Below are positions 1 through 8,709 of a stretch of DNA of 51,608 nt, piece by piece (position 1 is the stretch's first letter; each line of letters begins with the position of its first letter). The notes under the pieces are model-generated. The model was not told the origin of the DNA and made no database searches. It was given only the letters and a program-made list of their open reading frames with translations. The stretch covers positions 1-51,608 of the forward strand of contig CALWDX010000041.1 in assembly GCA_944376805.1 (NCBI GenBank). The letters run 5' to 3'. Origin of the DNA: an uncultured Clostridia bacterium. Lineage in GTDB: Bacteria > Bacillota > Clostridia > Lachnospirales > CAG-274. The position numbers and the translations under genes are program-made.

Positions 1-983
1 ATAAAGTATATATAATTACAGATGAATTTATATATAAGAATTATAAAAATAAAATTGTAAAAAGTTTTGAAGAAAATAATATAAAATATAATTTAGTTAT
101 ATTTAATAGTGAATGTTGTTTTGAAGAAATAGAAAAACATAAACAACTTGCAAAAGATTATAATATTATAATTGGTATAGGTGGGGGAAAAGTTTTAGAC
201 TTTTCTAAAGCAGTATCATATTATACAGATTATCCAGTTATTATTGTACCAACAGTAGCATCAACAGATGCACCTTGTAGTAGATTGTCAGCTATATATA
301 CAAAAAAGGGGCAATTTTTACAATATATAACTTTAAGAAATAGTCCTAATATAGTTTTAATTGATATAGATATTATAATTAAAGCACCAGTAAGATTTTT
401 AATAGCAGGTATAGGAGATGCCTTATCTACATATTATGAAACAGAGGCTTGTTATAAATCTAATAGTAAAACAATGACAGGGGGATATGTAACAAACTAT
501 ATATTGACACTATCAAAACTTTGTAAAGATACACTATTAAAAAATAGTGAAAAAGCTATTAATGATTTAAAAGAAGGGGTATGTAGTAAAGAATTAGAAG
601 AAATAATAGAGGCTAATATATATCTTAGTGGAATAGGATTTGAAAATGGAGGACTTTCAGTAGCACACGCATTACATAATGGGCTTACTACATTAAAAGA
701 TAGCTATAAAAGTTTACACGGAGAAAAAATTGCTTTTACAACTATTATACAATTAGCTTTGGAAAATAGGGAAGAATTAAAAGATATTATAAATTTTTGT
801 AAAAAAATAGGCTTACCTACAAATTTAAAAGAATTAGGCATTAATAATATAACTGATAATGAGCTTATAGAGGCTATAAAAGTTAGTTTTGATGAAAAAT
901 ATACTATAAATAATGTACCATTTAAAATAACAGAACAAAGTGTATTAAATGCTATAAAATTAGTTGAAAGTTTAAAGGAATAG
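1..983 (+). CDS. gldA: Glycerol dehydrogenase, 5' end cut by the window
   Basis: NAD-dependent oxidation of glycerol to dihydroxyacetone by an iron/zinc-containing alcohol dehydrogenase of the GldA type. The reading frame is open from base 3, well upstream of the first in-frame start-like TTG at 285, so that TTG is internal and the true start lies outside the window. Visible family marks are the dinucleotide-binding GGGKVLD, the PTVASTDAP stretch, and the three metal ligands: Asp in GIGDALSTYYE, His in VAHALHNGL and His in LHGEKIAF. The remaining 326 residues lack only about 35-40 N-terminal residues compared with the usual 365. An intrinsic terminator overlaps the stop codon. The relatives glycerol-1-phosphate dehydrogenase and butanol dehydrogenase fit the motifs less well. 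Confidence 0.9.
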   Translation, partial: KVYIITDEFIYKNYKNKIVKSFEENNIKYNLVIFNSECCFEEIEKHKQLAKDYNIIIGIGGGKVLDFSKAVSYYTDYPVIIVPTVASTDAPCSRLSAIYTKKGQFLQYITLRNSPNIVLIDIDIIIKAPVRFLIAGIGDALSTYYETEACYKSNSKTMTGGYVTNYILTLSKLCKDTLLKNSEKAINDLKEGVCSKELEEIIEANIYLSGIGFENGGLSVAHALHNGLTTLKDSYKSLHGEKIAFTTIIQLALENREELKDIINFCKKIGLPTNLKELGINNITDNELIEAIKVSFDEKYTINNVPFKITEQSVLNAIKLVESLKE

Positions 984-1001
984 AAAAAGCTATTCCTTTT
1001 T
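974..1001 (+). terminator. Intrinsic terminator of gldA
   Basis: Perfect 10-bp stem (974-983 with 990-999), 6-base loop and a short T run. The left arm includes the gldA stop codon. Confidence 0.8.
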
Positions 1002-1008
1002 AAAATAA

Positions 1009-1149
1009 AATTATTATAATATTGTTAATGTGCTTGTTGGTTATGTAAGAAAATATTATGAATTAACAGAAGAAGGGGAAGAACAATTAAAAAATAGTAT
1101 AGATAAATTAAAGAAACTAGTAGATATAATAAGTATTTTAATTAAATAA
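1009..1149 (+). pseudogene. C-terminal remnant of a PadR-like regulator
   Basis: An open stretch after a stop codon at 1006-1008, with no start codon or ribosome binding site, ends at a TAA at 1147-1149. It encodes about 46 residues including VGYVRKYYELTEEGEEQL followed by a Lys/Ile-rich helix. The RKYYELTEEGEEQL segment closely resembles the end of the winged-helix domain in PadR-family repressors, where it forms the wing and start of the dimer helix. The DNA-binding N-terminus is absent, so this looks like the tail of a deleted gene. It is followed directly by a hairpin that may be its former terminator. The family call rests on this one motif. Confidence 0.45.
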
Positions 1150-1150
1150 A

Positions 1151-1181
1151 AGGAAAAGGTATCTTATACAAGATACCTTTT
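1151..1181 (-). terminator. Terminator of the tRNA operon (possibly bidirectional)
   Basis: Perfect 11-bp stem (1155-1165 with 1170-1180) and 4-base loop. The minus strand has the better T tracts, so it probably ends the tRNA operon. It could also have ended the PadR-like gene on the plus strand. Confidence 0.65.
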
Positions 1182-1200
1182 AGAGATTATGAAAGAAAAA

Positions 1201-1271
1201 AGCGGGTGATGGGAATCGAACCCACGCATTCAGCTTGGAAGGCTGACATTCTACCATTGAATCACACCCGC
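1201..1271 (-). tRNA. tRNA-Gly (UCC), copy 1
   Basis: The minus strand gives a full cloverleaf: acceptor GCGGGTG/CACCCGC, anticodon stem TCAGC/GCTGA, loop CTTCCAA (anticodon TCC), T arm with GGTTCGATTCC, and discriminator T as usual for bacterial tRNA-Gly. CCA is not encoded. It differs from copy 2 by one base, in the variable loop. Confidence 0.97.
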
Positions 1272-1276
1272 AGGTA

Positions 1277-1348
1277 AGCGCGAGACGGGATTCGAACCCG
1301 CGACCCTCGCCTTGGCAAGGCGATGCTCTACCACTGAGCCACTCGCGC
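1277..1348 (-). tRNA. tRNA-Gly (GCC)
   Basis: Cloverleaf on the minus strand: acceptor GCGCGAG/CTCGCGC, anticodon stem TCGCC/GGCGA, loop TTGCCAA (anticodon GCC), T arm GCGGGTTCGAATCCCG, discriminator T. CCA is not encoded. It lies between the two Gly-UCC copies. Confidence 0.97.
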
Positions 1349-1362
1349 AAAATAGATAAGAA

Positions 1363-1433
1363 AGCGGGTGATGGGAATCGAACCCACGCGTTCAGCTTGG
1401 AAGGCTGACATTCTACCATTGAATCACACCCGC
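1363..1433 (-). tRNA. tRNA-Gly (UCC), copy 2
   Basis: Identical to copy 1 except for one variable-loop base (ACGCG here, ATGCG in copy 1). Anticodon TCC, discriminator T, no encoded CCA. Confidence 0.97.
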
Positions 1434-1438
1434 AAGTA

Positions 1439-1511
<73 letters not shown>

Positions 1512-1546
1512 TTATTGCTTATCTGTTGTCCCTCAAGACAATAATT

Positions 1547-1575
1547 ATTATAATATACAATGTAAAAATTGTCAA
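1547..1575 (-). promoter_or_regulatory. Sigma-A promoter of the tRNA operon
   Basis: On the minus strand, TTGACA (1570-1575) and TATAAT (1547-1552), both consensus, are separated by 17 bases. They lie about 35 bases upstream of tRNA-Phe. Confidence 0.85.
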
Positions 1576-1644
1576 TACTATTTTTAAAAATTTTTTAAAA
1601 ATTTTTAAATAGTTAAAAATATTGAGTAATTAGAGGTTTTTATA

Positions 1645-1683
1645 AAAAAATAAAGACTATTTAAATAATAATCTTTATTTTTT
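1645..1683 (-). terminator. Terminator of purH
   Basis: Nine-base arms (1648-1656 and 1672-1680) with flanking A and T runs. Read on the minus strand it follows the purH stop and ends in a T run. Confidence 0.65.
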
Positions 1684-1738
1684 TAATAATGTATAAAATG
1701 TAAAATTAATAAAAGAAATAAGAGTTTTAATTTTAAAA

Positions 1739-3292
1739 TTAATGTCTAAAATGTCTAATATTTGTAAATACCATTGCTATATTGTGTTCATCACAAAGTT
1801 TGATAGAATCTTCGTCTCTAATAGAGCCACCAGGTTGAATAATAGCAGTAACACCATTTTTTATAGCTTCTCTTACACAGTCATCAAAAGGGAAGAAAGC
1901 ATCAGAGGCTAAAACACTATCTTTTACAGCATCTTCATTAATCATTTCTTGCCCATGTTCAATAGCTTGTTTTGTAGCCCAAATTCTATTAACTTGTCCA
2001 TTACCAATACCAATAGATTGTTTATTTTTGCCTAAAGCAATACCATTAGATTTAGCATATTTAACTATTTTCCAAGTAAATATTAAATCTTCCATTTCCT
2101 TTTCAGTAGGTTTTCTTTTAGTAACGACTTTTAAATTTTCTTTATCTAAAAGACTATTATTAATATCTTGTACTAATATACCACCAGAAACTTTTTTAAT
2201 ATCAAAAGCAGAATCAGGTTGTTTTTTCTCAATATTGTCAAGAGTTAATAAGCGTATATTAGGTTTTTTTGTTAAAATATCTAAAGCCTCTTTAGTAAAG
2301 CTAGGAGCTAAAACAACTTCTAAAAATATTTTACTCATTTCTTCAGCTGTTTTTTCATCAATTTCTCTATTAGATACAACAATACCACCAAAGATAGAAG
2401 TAGGGTCAGCATTATATGCTTTCATATATGCATCATAAATACTTTCAGCACTACCAACACCACAAGGGTTAGAATGTTTACAAGCAACTATTGTAGGTTC
2501 ATCAAATTCTTTTAAAAGTTCTAAAGCACCATTAGTATCATTCACATTGTTAAATGACATTTCTTTACCATGAAGTTGTTTAAAGTTTGTAAGCATACCT
2601 TTATTATGTCCAACTTCTTTATAAAAGCAAGCCATTTGATGAGGATTTTCACCATATCTCATACCTTGAACTTTTTCAAAAGTCATAGTAATAACATCAT
2701 CATATTTAGGTAAATTTGCTTTTTCTTTCATATAATTAGCTATAAGTGTGTCATAATGTGCAGTATGGGCAAAAACTTTAGCAGATAAATAAAAATTAGT
2801 TTCTTTTGATACTTTGCCATTAGCTTTAAGTTCTTCTAAAACTTTAGAATAATCTTCACTAGAAACTATAACAGAAACATCTTGATAATTTTTAGCAGCG
2901 GCACGAAGCATAGTCGGACCACCGATATCAATATTTTCGATAGCATCTTCTAAAGAAACATTTTCTTTTAAAATAGTTTCTTTAAAAGGATATAAATTAA
3001 CTACAACTAAATCAATAAGAGAAACATTTAATTTTTCTATTTGTTCCATATGTTCTTTATTATCTCTAATAGCTAGTATACCAGCATGTATGTTAGGGTG
3101 GAGAGTTTTTACTCTACCATCTAAACATTCAGGAAAACCAGTAACATCAGAAATATTAACTACTTTAATACCATTTTCTTTAAGTAAATTATAAGTACCA
3201 CCAGTTGATATAATTTCAATGTTTAAATTTTCTAATTGTTTTGTGAAATCTACAATACCTGTTTTGTCAGATACACTAATTAATGCTTTCAT
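1739..3292 (-). CDS. purH: AICAR transformylase / IMP cyclohydrolase
   Basis: Bifunctional enzyme for the last two steps of IMP synthesis: formyl transfer from 10-formyl-THF to AICAR, then ring closure. It has 517 residues, usual for the family. The N-terminal MGS-like cyclohydrolase domain covers about 1-130 ([20 protein letters not shown]), and the rest is the transformylase, with RYGENPHQ near 205 and the catalytic Lys-His in [11 protein letters not shown] near 262. The start at 3292 follows AAGGAG at a good distance; a longer reading from 3340 would run into the riboswitch terminator and is rejected. purH stands alone here, away from other pur genes, and is preceded by a ZTP riboswitch whose ligand derives from the PurH substrate AICAR. 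Confidence 0.97.
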   Translation of the reverse strand: MKALISVSDKTGIVDFTKQLENLNIEIISTGGTYNLLKENGIKVVNISDVTGFPECLDGRVKTLHPNIHAGILAIRDNKEHMEQIEKLNVSLIDLVVVNLYPFKETILKENVSLEDAIENIDIGGPTMLRAAAKNYQDVSVIVSSEDYSKVLEELKANGKVSKETNFYLSAKVFAHTAHYDTLIANYMKEKANLPKYDDVITMTFEKVQGMRYGENPHQMACFYKEVGHNKGMLTNFKQLHGKEMSFNNVNDTNGALELLKEFDEPTIVACKHSNPCGVGSAESIYDAYMKAYNADPTSIFGGIVVSNREIDEKTAEEMSKIFLEVVLAPSFTKEALDILTKKPNIRLLTLDNIEKKQPDSAFDIKKVSGGILVQDINNSLLDKENLKVVTKRKPTEKEMEDLIFTWKIVKYAKSNGIALGKNKQSIGIGNGQVNRIWATKQAIEHGQEMINEDAVKDSVLASDAFFPFDDCVREAIKNGVTAIIQPGGSIRDEDSIKLCDEHNIAMVFTNIRHFRH

Positions 3293-3328
3293 TGTTAAAA
3301 CTCCTTTTTTATAAAAATTGAAAAGAAT

Positions 3329-3370
3329 AAAAAAGCCCACCTGTGCAATTAAAAAATTACCCAGACGGAC
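3329..3370 (-). terminator. Regulated terminator of the ZTP riboswitch
   Basis: On the minus strand a long stem with G-U pairs and one mismatch (left arm 3355-3370, right arm 3335-3350) is followed by six T. The left arm contains the CCGTCTGGGTA strand needed for the aptamer pseudoknot, so aptamer and terminator are mutually exclusive. Confidence 0.75.
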
Positions 3371-3427
3371 GATAGCTTAAATTTTGTACTCCCTTGTGTT
3401 GATTCACATACCGCCAGTTGTACAAAA
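3358..3427 (-). promoter_or_regulatory. ZTP (pfl) riboswitch aptamer upstream of purH
   Basis: Minus-strand leader RNA with pfl-motif marks: AACTGGCGG in the first half, AAGGGAG before the second strand of an 8-bp P1 stem (3420-3427 with 3382-3389), and a 3' pseudoknot strand CCGTCTGGGTA. GGCG can pair with CGTC through one G-U pair. Known ZTP riboswitches sense ZTP/ZMP, which accumulates when 10-formyl-THF is short, and turn on purine and one-carbon genes. The overlap with a terminator predicts that ligand binding turns purH on. Confidence 0.88.
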
Positions 3428-3454
3428 TATTATTAAATTTTAGATATATTAAAC

Positions 3455-3483
3455 ATGATATCATTAAAACAAAATATTGTCAA
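3455..3483 (-). promoter_or_regulatory. Promoter of purH
   Basis: Minus strand TTGACA (3478-3483), 17-base spacer, TATCAT (3455-3460), about 30 bases before the ZTP aptamer. Confidence 0.8.
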
Positions 3484-3536
3484 TATATTATATATAATAT
3501 ATTTTTATATAATTATAATTATTATTAGAGTATTAC

Positions 3537-3565
3537 TTGACAAAATTAACAATATATAGTATTAT
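3537..3565 (+). promoter_or_regulatory. Promoter of the PTS EIICB gene
   Basis: TTGACA (3537-3542), 17-base spacer, TATTAT (3560-3565). It is divergent from the purH promoter, 53 bases away. Confidence 0.75.
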
Positions 3566-3600
3566 TAATACTAAAATATGATAATTTTGAACAAGCTATT

Positions 3601-3614
3601 TTAATGTACATTAA
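3601..3614. promoter_or_regulatory. Palindrome, candidate operator
   Basis: Perfect 14-base palindrome TTAATGTACATTAA about 35 bases past the -10 box, with a further half-site TTAATGTA at 3611-3618. Position and symmetry suit a LacI-family operator, and the neighbouring regulator at 5431 is the obvious candidate. Binding is inferred. Confidence 0.35.
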
Positions 3615-3671
3615 TGTAATTAAGATATGTTGTATAATTTTAATTTTAATATTAAGAAAGGAGTAGTTATT

Positions 3672-5273
3672 ATGAAAGATAAAATTTTTGCTGTTTTACA
3701 ACGTATAGGTAGGTCTTTTATGCTTCCAATAGCTATTTTACCAGTAGCAGGGTTATTTTTAGGTATAGGTGGTTCATTTACTAATGAAACTATGCTACAA
3801 ACTTATAAGCTTACTAGTATTATGGGACCAAGAACTATATTAAATGATTTCTTTGCTATTTTAAATAGTGCTGGTAGTGTTGTATTTGATAATTTGCCAA
3901 TTATATTTGCTATGGGTGTATCTATAGGTATGGCAAAGGCAGAAAAAGAAGTTGCAGCTTTATCTGGTGCAATTGCCTTTTTTATAATGCATTCATCAAT
4001 AGGTGCATTAATAAAAATAAATGGTGGTACAGAACAAATGTTAAATGGTTCTACTACTTCTGTTTTAGGTATAACATCTTTACAAATGGGTGTTTTTGGA
4101 GGTATTATAGTTGGTCTTGGGGTTGCAGCATTGCATAATAGATTTTATAAAATAGAATTACCTCAAGTTTTATCATTTTTTGGTGGTACTAGATTTATAC
4201 CAATAATAAGTGCTATAACATATCTTTTTGTAGGTATTTTAATGTTCTTTATTTGGCCTACTATACAAGTTGGAATAAATAAAGTAGGTGCATTAGTTAT
4301 TAGTTCTGGTTATTTAGGAACATTTGTTTATGGTTTTATGGAAAGAGCATTAATACCTTTTGGGTTACATCATGTTTTCTATTTACCATTTTGGCAAACA
4401 GCAGTAGGTGGTACTGCTACGGTAAATGGTGTATTAGTAGAAGGGGCACAAAATATATTCTTTGCAGAACTTGCAGCACCTGGAATACAACATTTTAATA
4501 CAGAAGCTACAAGATTTATGGCAGGTAAATTTCCACTTATGATATTTGGTTTACCTGGTGCAGCTTTAGCTATGTATAGATGTGCTAAACCAGAAAAAAG
4601 AAAAGTAGCAGCTAGTTTATTAGTATCAGCAGCATTAACTGCTATGATAACAGGTATAACAGAACCATTAGAATTTACATTTCTATTTGTTGCACCAATA
4701 TTATATGTAATACACTGTATTTTTGCAGGTCTTGCTTATATGTTTATGCATATATTTAAAGTAGGTGTTGGTATGACATTCTCTGGTGGTCTTATTGATA
4801 TGACATTATTTGGTATATTACAAGGAAATGCAAAAACTAATTGGATAAATATTGTTTTTGTTGGTATTGTATATTTTATAGTTTACTATTTCTTATTCTC
4901 ATTCCTTATTAAAAAGTTTAACTTTAAAACTCCAGGTAGAGAAGATGATGATGTAGAAGTAAAATTATATACAAGAGCAGATGTTAATTCTAAAAAAGAT
5001 GGAAGTAATACAGAAAATAAAAATGCAGGAAAAGATGAACTTTCTGCTTTGATATTAGAAGGTCTTGGGGGAAAAGACAATTTAAGTGATGTAGATTGTT
5101 GTGCTACAAGGCTTAGAGTTACTGTACATGAGCCTGAAAAAGTAAATGAAGGTATATTAAAATCTACAGGTGCATCTGGTGTCATTAAAAAGGGACAAGG
5201 TGTACAAGTAATATATGGACCAAGAGTTTCAGTTATAAAATCTAATTTAGAAACTTATATAAATAGTTTATAA
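3672..5273 (+). CDS. PTS glucose-family sugar transporter, EIICB
   Basis: Membrane permease that takes up and phosphorylates a sugar in the phosphoenolpyruvate phosphotransferase system. It has 533 residues. The EIIC domain (about 1-430) begins LQRIGRSFMLPIAILPVAG and has many membrane spans and the sugar-site motif GITEPLEF. A short linker leads to EIIB (about 455-533) with the phosphorylated Cys in DCCATRLRV. No EIIA domain is fused, so a separate EIIA (Crr-like) must serve it. The start at 3672 follows AAAGGAG; an upstream in-frame ATG at 3627 lacks a Shine-Dalgarno site. The sequence resembles PtsG and MalX permeases. Glucose or maltose is likely, but specificity cannot be read. The next gene, a LacI-type regulator, probably controls it. 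Confidence 0.92.
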   Translation: MKDKIFAVLQRIGRSFMLPIAILPVAGLFLGIGGSFTNETMLQTYKLTSIMGPRTILNDFFAILNSAGSVVFDNLPIIFAMGVSIGMAKAEKEVAALSGAIAFFIMHSSIGALIKINGGTEQMLNGSTTSVLGITSLQMGVFGGIIVGLGVAALHNRFYKIELPQVLSFFGGTRFIPIISAITYLFVGILMFFIWPTIQVGINKVGALVISSGYLGTFVYGFMERALIPFGLHHVFYLPFWQTAVGGTATVNGVLVEGAQNIFFAELAAPGIQHFNTEATRFMAGKFPLMIFGLPGAALAMYRCAKPEKRKVAASLLVSAALTAMITGITEPLEFTFLFVAPILYVIHCIFAGLAYMFMHIFKVGVGMTFSGGLIDMTLFGILQGNAKTNWINIVFVGIVYFIVYYFLFSFLIKKFNFKTPGREDDDVEVKLYTRADVNSKKDGSNTENKNAGKDELSALILEGLGGKDNLSDVDCCATRLRVTVHEPEKVNEGILKSTGASGVIKKGQGVQVIYGPRVSVIKSNLETYINSL

Positions 5274-5275
5274 AA

Positions 5276-5321
5276 AAATAATAAAAGATATAGAATTTTT
5301 CTATATCTTTTATTATTTTTT
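5276..5321 (+). terminator. Intrinsic terminator after EIICB
   Basis: An 18-bp AT-rich perfect stem (5277-5294 with 5300-5317) followed by a T run. Confidence 0.85.
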
Positions 5322-5373
5322 AAGTATATTTAGCTAAAAAATTAACAAAATTAATGAAATTTTAATAATTATA

Positions 5374-5403
5374 TTGACTTTTTTTAAGTAAATTTGTTAT
5401 AAT
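5374..5403 (+). promoter_or_regulatory. Promoter of the LacI-type regulator
   Basis: TTGACT (5374-5379), 18-base spacer, TATAAT (5398-5403), close upstream of the AAGGGGTGA ribosome binding site. Confidence 0.75.
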
Positions 5404-5430
5404 CTAAATTAGTGCTAAGGGGTGAGATTT

Positions 5431-6432
5431 ATGAGTAAAAATGTAAAAATGAAAGACATTGCAGATAAATTAGGTGTTAGTATAGTAACTGTTTCTAAAG
5501 CATTATCTAATAAACAAGGTGTTAGTGAAGAATTGAGAGAAAAAATTAAAAAAATTGCGTTAGATATGGGTTATAAATTTGCTAATTCAAATAATAAAAA
5601 TAGTAATTATACTTATAATATAGGTGTTATAGTTGCACAAAAATATATGGACGCTGAAAATTCTTTTTATTTTACAATATATAATAATATAGTTAAGCAT
5701 CTATCAGACTATAATTACTATGCATTATTAGAAGTTATTGAAAGAAAAAAAGAACTTGAAAATAATATACCTAATACAATATTAGATAAAAAAGTAGACG
5801 GTATAATAATATTAGGTCAAATGGAAGAAGAATATACAAAAATAATATGTGAACAAGGAATACCAACTATATTTTTAGATTTTTATGATAGACATTTTGC
5901 TGTTGATTCTATTATAGGGGATAATATTTATAGTTCTTATGCAATAACTAATTATCTTATAGAACATGGTCATACTAATATAGGTTATGTAGGAAATATA
6001 CATTCTAATAGAAGTATATTAGATAGATATTTAGGATATTCTAAAGCTCTATTAGAAAATGGTATTGAAATAAATAAAGATTTTATAATAGATGATAGAG
6101 ATGTAAATGGTGCTTTTTATGAATTTAAAATGCCTGAAAAATTACCTACTGCTTTTGTATGTAATAGTGATAAAACAGCTTATTATTTTGTAAGATATTT
6201 AAATAAAATTGGTATAAATGTTCCAGAGGATATATCGATAGTTGGATTTGACAATGATATACACGCAAAAATATGTACACCACCTATAACAACAGTTCAA
6301 ATTGATATAAATAAAATGGCAAAAAAATGTGTTTCAAATATTATTAAAAAAATTAAAAATGCCGGAACAAAAGTTGATAATAGCATAGTATCTGGAAATA
6401 TAATTATAAGACAATCTGTAAAAACTATATAA
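5431..6432 (+). CDS. LacI-family transcriptional regulator
   Basis: Sugar-responsive DNA-binding protein of 333 residues. The N-terminal helix-turn-helix (about 5-50) reads KMKDIADKLGVSIVTVSKAL, typical of the family. The rest is a periplasmic-binding-protein-like effector domain, including VDGIIILGQ and the closing EDISIVGFDND segment. The ATG at 5431 is preferred over the GTG at 5422 because AAGGGGTGA (5417-5425) precedes it at the right distance and overlaps the GTG. Flanked by its own promoter and terminator, it sits next to the PTS gene and upstream of lacZ, so control of sugar uptake or beta-galactoside use is likely. The effector is unknown. Confidence 0.92.
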   Translation: MSKNVKMKDIADKLGVSIVTVSKALSNKQGVSEELREKIKKIALDMGYKFANSNNKNSNYTYNIGVIVAQKYMDAENSFYFTIYNNIVKHLSDYNYYALLEVIERKKELENNIPNTILDKKVDGIIILGQMEEEYTKIICEQGIPTIFLDFYDRHFAVDSIIGDNIYSSYAITNYLIEHGHTNIGYVGNIHSNRSILDRYLGYSKALLENGIEINKDFIIDDRDVNGAFYEFKMPEKLPTAFVCNSDKTAYYFVRYLNKIGINVPEDISIVGFDNDIHAKICTPPITTVQIDINKMAKKCVSNIIKKIKNAGTKVDNSIVSGNIIIRQSVKTI

Positions 6433-6472
6433 GATAATAGGGTGTAGATAATTTCTACACCCTATTATTTTT
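6433..6472. terminator. Bidirectional terminator between convergent genes
   Basis: Perfect 15-bp stem (6434-6448 with 6454-6468) with a T run on the plus strand. It ends the LacI-type gene and touches the stop codon of the opposing PEGA gene. Confidence 0.85.
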
Positions 6473-8006
6473 ATATAGTAGGTTCTCTAACTATTTCAGT
6501 ATCAGTATTATTTGTAGTAGTTTCTGTTGATTCAGTATTGGTAGAAGAAGTAATAGTTGTTGTTGTATTGCTTGAAGTGTCTGTGTTAGATTTATGCATA
6601 GTTATATTAAAAGAACTTTCTTCATCTCCAATAGTAACACTTGATAAAACAAAATCATTATAACCACTCTTTTTAAGAGTAATAGTATGAACACCATGAG
6701 GAACTTTATATACTAAAGGAGTATATCCAACAAAATTATTGTTAATAAATACTTCAGTATTATCTGGCGTAGAATTTATATTAATTTTACCCATTTTTTC
6801 AATTTTTTCAAGTTTTATTTCAACATTAGCTTGAGGACCATTTATAGAAACTTGAGCTTGAAATGGATTATAACCTTCTTTTTCAGCTCTAATATTATAA
6901 GTACCATATTGTAGTTTTAAAGGTTCTCTAGAAGTTTCTATTACATTATTTATATATAATGTATAATCTGTAATATTGCTTTTTATATATAGTGTACCAG
7001 ATTTATTTTGTATTTCACTTAAATCTAATATAGTTTCTTGTCCAGAAATTATATCAATTTCTTTAACAAATGAAATAGTATCTTCACTTCTAATAACTAT
7101 TTTATGTTTTCCTTCAGATAAATTTATACTATCAATTTCTTCTAAAGACTTGAATATATCACGGTCAATTTCAATAACTGCTTTATTTAATGCAGGTTTA
7201 TTTTCAAGTTTTAAAATACCATTTCCTTTTTTTAATTCAATAAAGTATATAGTATTGTTATAACCTTTTATATCTAATATATCAACAGAAGATATTTTTG
7301 ACAATTCATATTCTTCATTATTTCTAAGGATAATAGCATTATCATTTATTTTATATGTTTTATCATTTAAACTTAAAGTATTTAATTCTGTATTAATTTT
7401 TGTATTAGATATATTTTCTAAATAAAAACTATTTTTATTTTCATATACATAATTTAATTTGTTGTCAGTATCAAATGAAAAATCAACAACATTACCAATT
7501 TCTAATTCAGATATAGTTAACATATTTTCATATTTATCTTTAAATTCTGTTGTAGATTTAGATTTTAATGTATAAACTTTATTTGTTTTTATATCACTGA
7601 AAGTAAATATATTTTTTTCATAATCAATATTTTTAATAATACCTATAATATTTTGATTTGTATTTGTATCTAAAACCAAACTTTCATTATCTATATTATT
7701 ATTTGTGTTATTATCTAAATTTAATGAACTATTATTTTTAGGTAAATTTATATAATTAGATAAAGAGGAATAAGTTAAAATAGCAACTAAAGCAAATATA
7801 ACAACACCAATACTAATAGTTATACCTAAAAATATTGAAAAATTAAAATTTGGAGCCTTTTTAATTTTTTCTTTAGTTTTAGTGGTATTTTTTATGTTAT
7901 TTTCTTTATATTTTAAACTATCTTTACTAGGTTCATATACTACCCCTTCATAGTCAATATCTGTTAAAGGTGTTTCATTAATATTATTGTTTGAATTTTG
8001 ATTCAT
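6471..8006 (-). CDS. Membrane-anchored PEGA-domain protein
   Basis: A 511-residue protein with a polar, Asn/Lys-rich N-terminal cytoplasmic part (1-52), one membrane span (about 54-80) and a large extracellular part. Two PEGA-type repeats lie near the C-terminus: about 340-405, with YTLYINNVIETSREPLKL and GYNPFQAQV, and about 410-475, with GKININSTPDNTEVFINN and GYTPLVYKVPHGVHTITL. PEGA domains are surface beta-sandwiches linked to S-layers and envelope binding. The last 40 residues are almost only Thr, Ser and Asn, as in cell-wall linkers. The start follows AAGGAGG. The gene lies 9 bases after the prepilin-peptidase-like gene and shares its promoter. The ligand is unknown. Confidence 0.8.
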   Translation of the reverse strand: MNQNSNNNINETPLTDIDYEGVVYEPSKDSLKYKENNIKNTTKTKEKIKKAPNFNFSIFLGITISIGVVIFALVAILTYSSLSNYINLPKNNSSLNLDNNTNNNIDNESLVLDTNTNQNIIGIIKNIDYEKNIFTFSDIKTNKVYTLKSKSTTEFKDKYENMLTISELEIGNVVDFSFDTDNKLNYVYENKNSFYLENISNTKINTELNTLSLNDKTYKINDNAIILRNNEEYELSKISSVDILDIKGYNNTIYFIELKKGNGILKLENKPALNKAVIEIDRDIFKSLEEIDSINLSEGKHKIVIRSEDTISFVKEIDIISGQETILDLSEIQNKSGTLYIKSNITDYTLYINNVIETSREPLKLQYGTYNIRAEKEGYNPFQAQVSINGPQANVEIKLEKIEKMGKININSTPDNTEVFINNNFVGYTPLVYKVPHGVHTITLKKSGYNDFVLSSVTIGDEESSFNITMHKSNTDTSSNTTTTITSSTNTESTETTTNNTDTEIVREPTI

Positions 8007-8015
8007 AAATCCTCC

Positions 8016-8675
8016 TTAAAGTAAAAAAACTTTTATAAAATACCAATCTAAAATTTTATCACCATATAAAATAGATATAAAAGTACTTATTGATATATAA
8101 AATGATAGTGGAATAGTAAATTCTTTATTTTTTTTATTAAAAATTAAATGTTTTAATATTAATTCTATACCAATAAATATAAAACATAAACATACTAAAA
8201 TAATTATATGTAAAGAGCCTAAAAATAAACCTAGCAAAAAAAATAATTTAAAATTTAATATGTCAAAATTATTTAATGATAGACATATAATTAAAAATGG
8301 TATACTAATAATAAATGAACCTATAATATGATAAATTATATTTTTACAAGTAGCATTTATAGCTAATATGCTTAATGCTAATATTAATAAAAAAACAATA
8401 TATGAGATTTTATGTTCATTAAAAGTAGTAATATTTAAAAATATTAATAATGAAAATAAAATACAACATATAAAATAATAGTTAATATTTACTAATGTTT
8501 TATATGATATTAAGTAAATGATAAAATTAAGTATTATAATTAAAATACTTAATTTTTTATTATTTAAATTATTTAAGAAAAATAAATTTTTTGTTGTAAC
8601 TTTATTTTTATAATAAAGGTTTATAACAAAATTTAATAAAAATCCAGTAATTATTGAATATATTAAAAAAATAAT
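8016..8675 (-). CDS. Prepilin-peptidase-like membrane protein, active site apparently changed
   Basis: An open frame of about 219 codons with no in-frame ATG anywhere. The first conventional start is an internal TTG at 8237. An AGGGG box at 8683-8687, 6-10 bases before a run of ATT codons, suggests ATT initiation at 8675 or 8672, and an extended -10 promoter lies just upstream. The product is almost wholly membrane-embedded. TGFLLNFVINLYYK matches the N-terminal GSFLNVVIYRLP of A24 prepilin peptidases, and KLFFLLGLFLGSL matches the segment after the second catalytic Asp. At the Asp positions (expected IDLR..IP and GGD.KL) I read Asn in both (LAINATCKNI and LNFKLFF), with a nearby Asp in NNFDIL. 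The N-terminal CxxC zinc motifs are missing. It is either a pseudoenzyme or a decaying gene; the long open frame favours the former. Confidence 0.55.
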   Translation of the reverse strand: MIFLIYSIITGFLLNFVINLYYKNKVTTKNLFFLNNLNNKKLSILIIILNFIIYLISYKTLVNINYYFICCILFSLLIFLNITTFNEHKISYIVFLLILALSILAINATCKNIIYHIIGSFIISIPFLIICLSLNNFDILNFKLFFLLGLFLGSLHIIILVCLCFIFIGIELILKHLIFNKKNKEFTIPLSFYISISTFISILYGDKILDWYFIKVFLL

Positions 8676-8709
8676 AATAAAACCCCTTTTTACAAATATT
8701 ATTTTTAAT

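Noticed and set aside
1180..1419. 79-codon minus-strand ORF
   Set aside because: It runs through three tRNA genes; its repeated peptide is an artefact of the duplicated tRNA-Gly.
2028..2438. 136-codon plus-strand ORF opposite purH
   Set aside because: Shadow of purH; Ser/Leu/Phe-rich translation with no family features.
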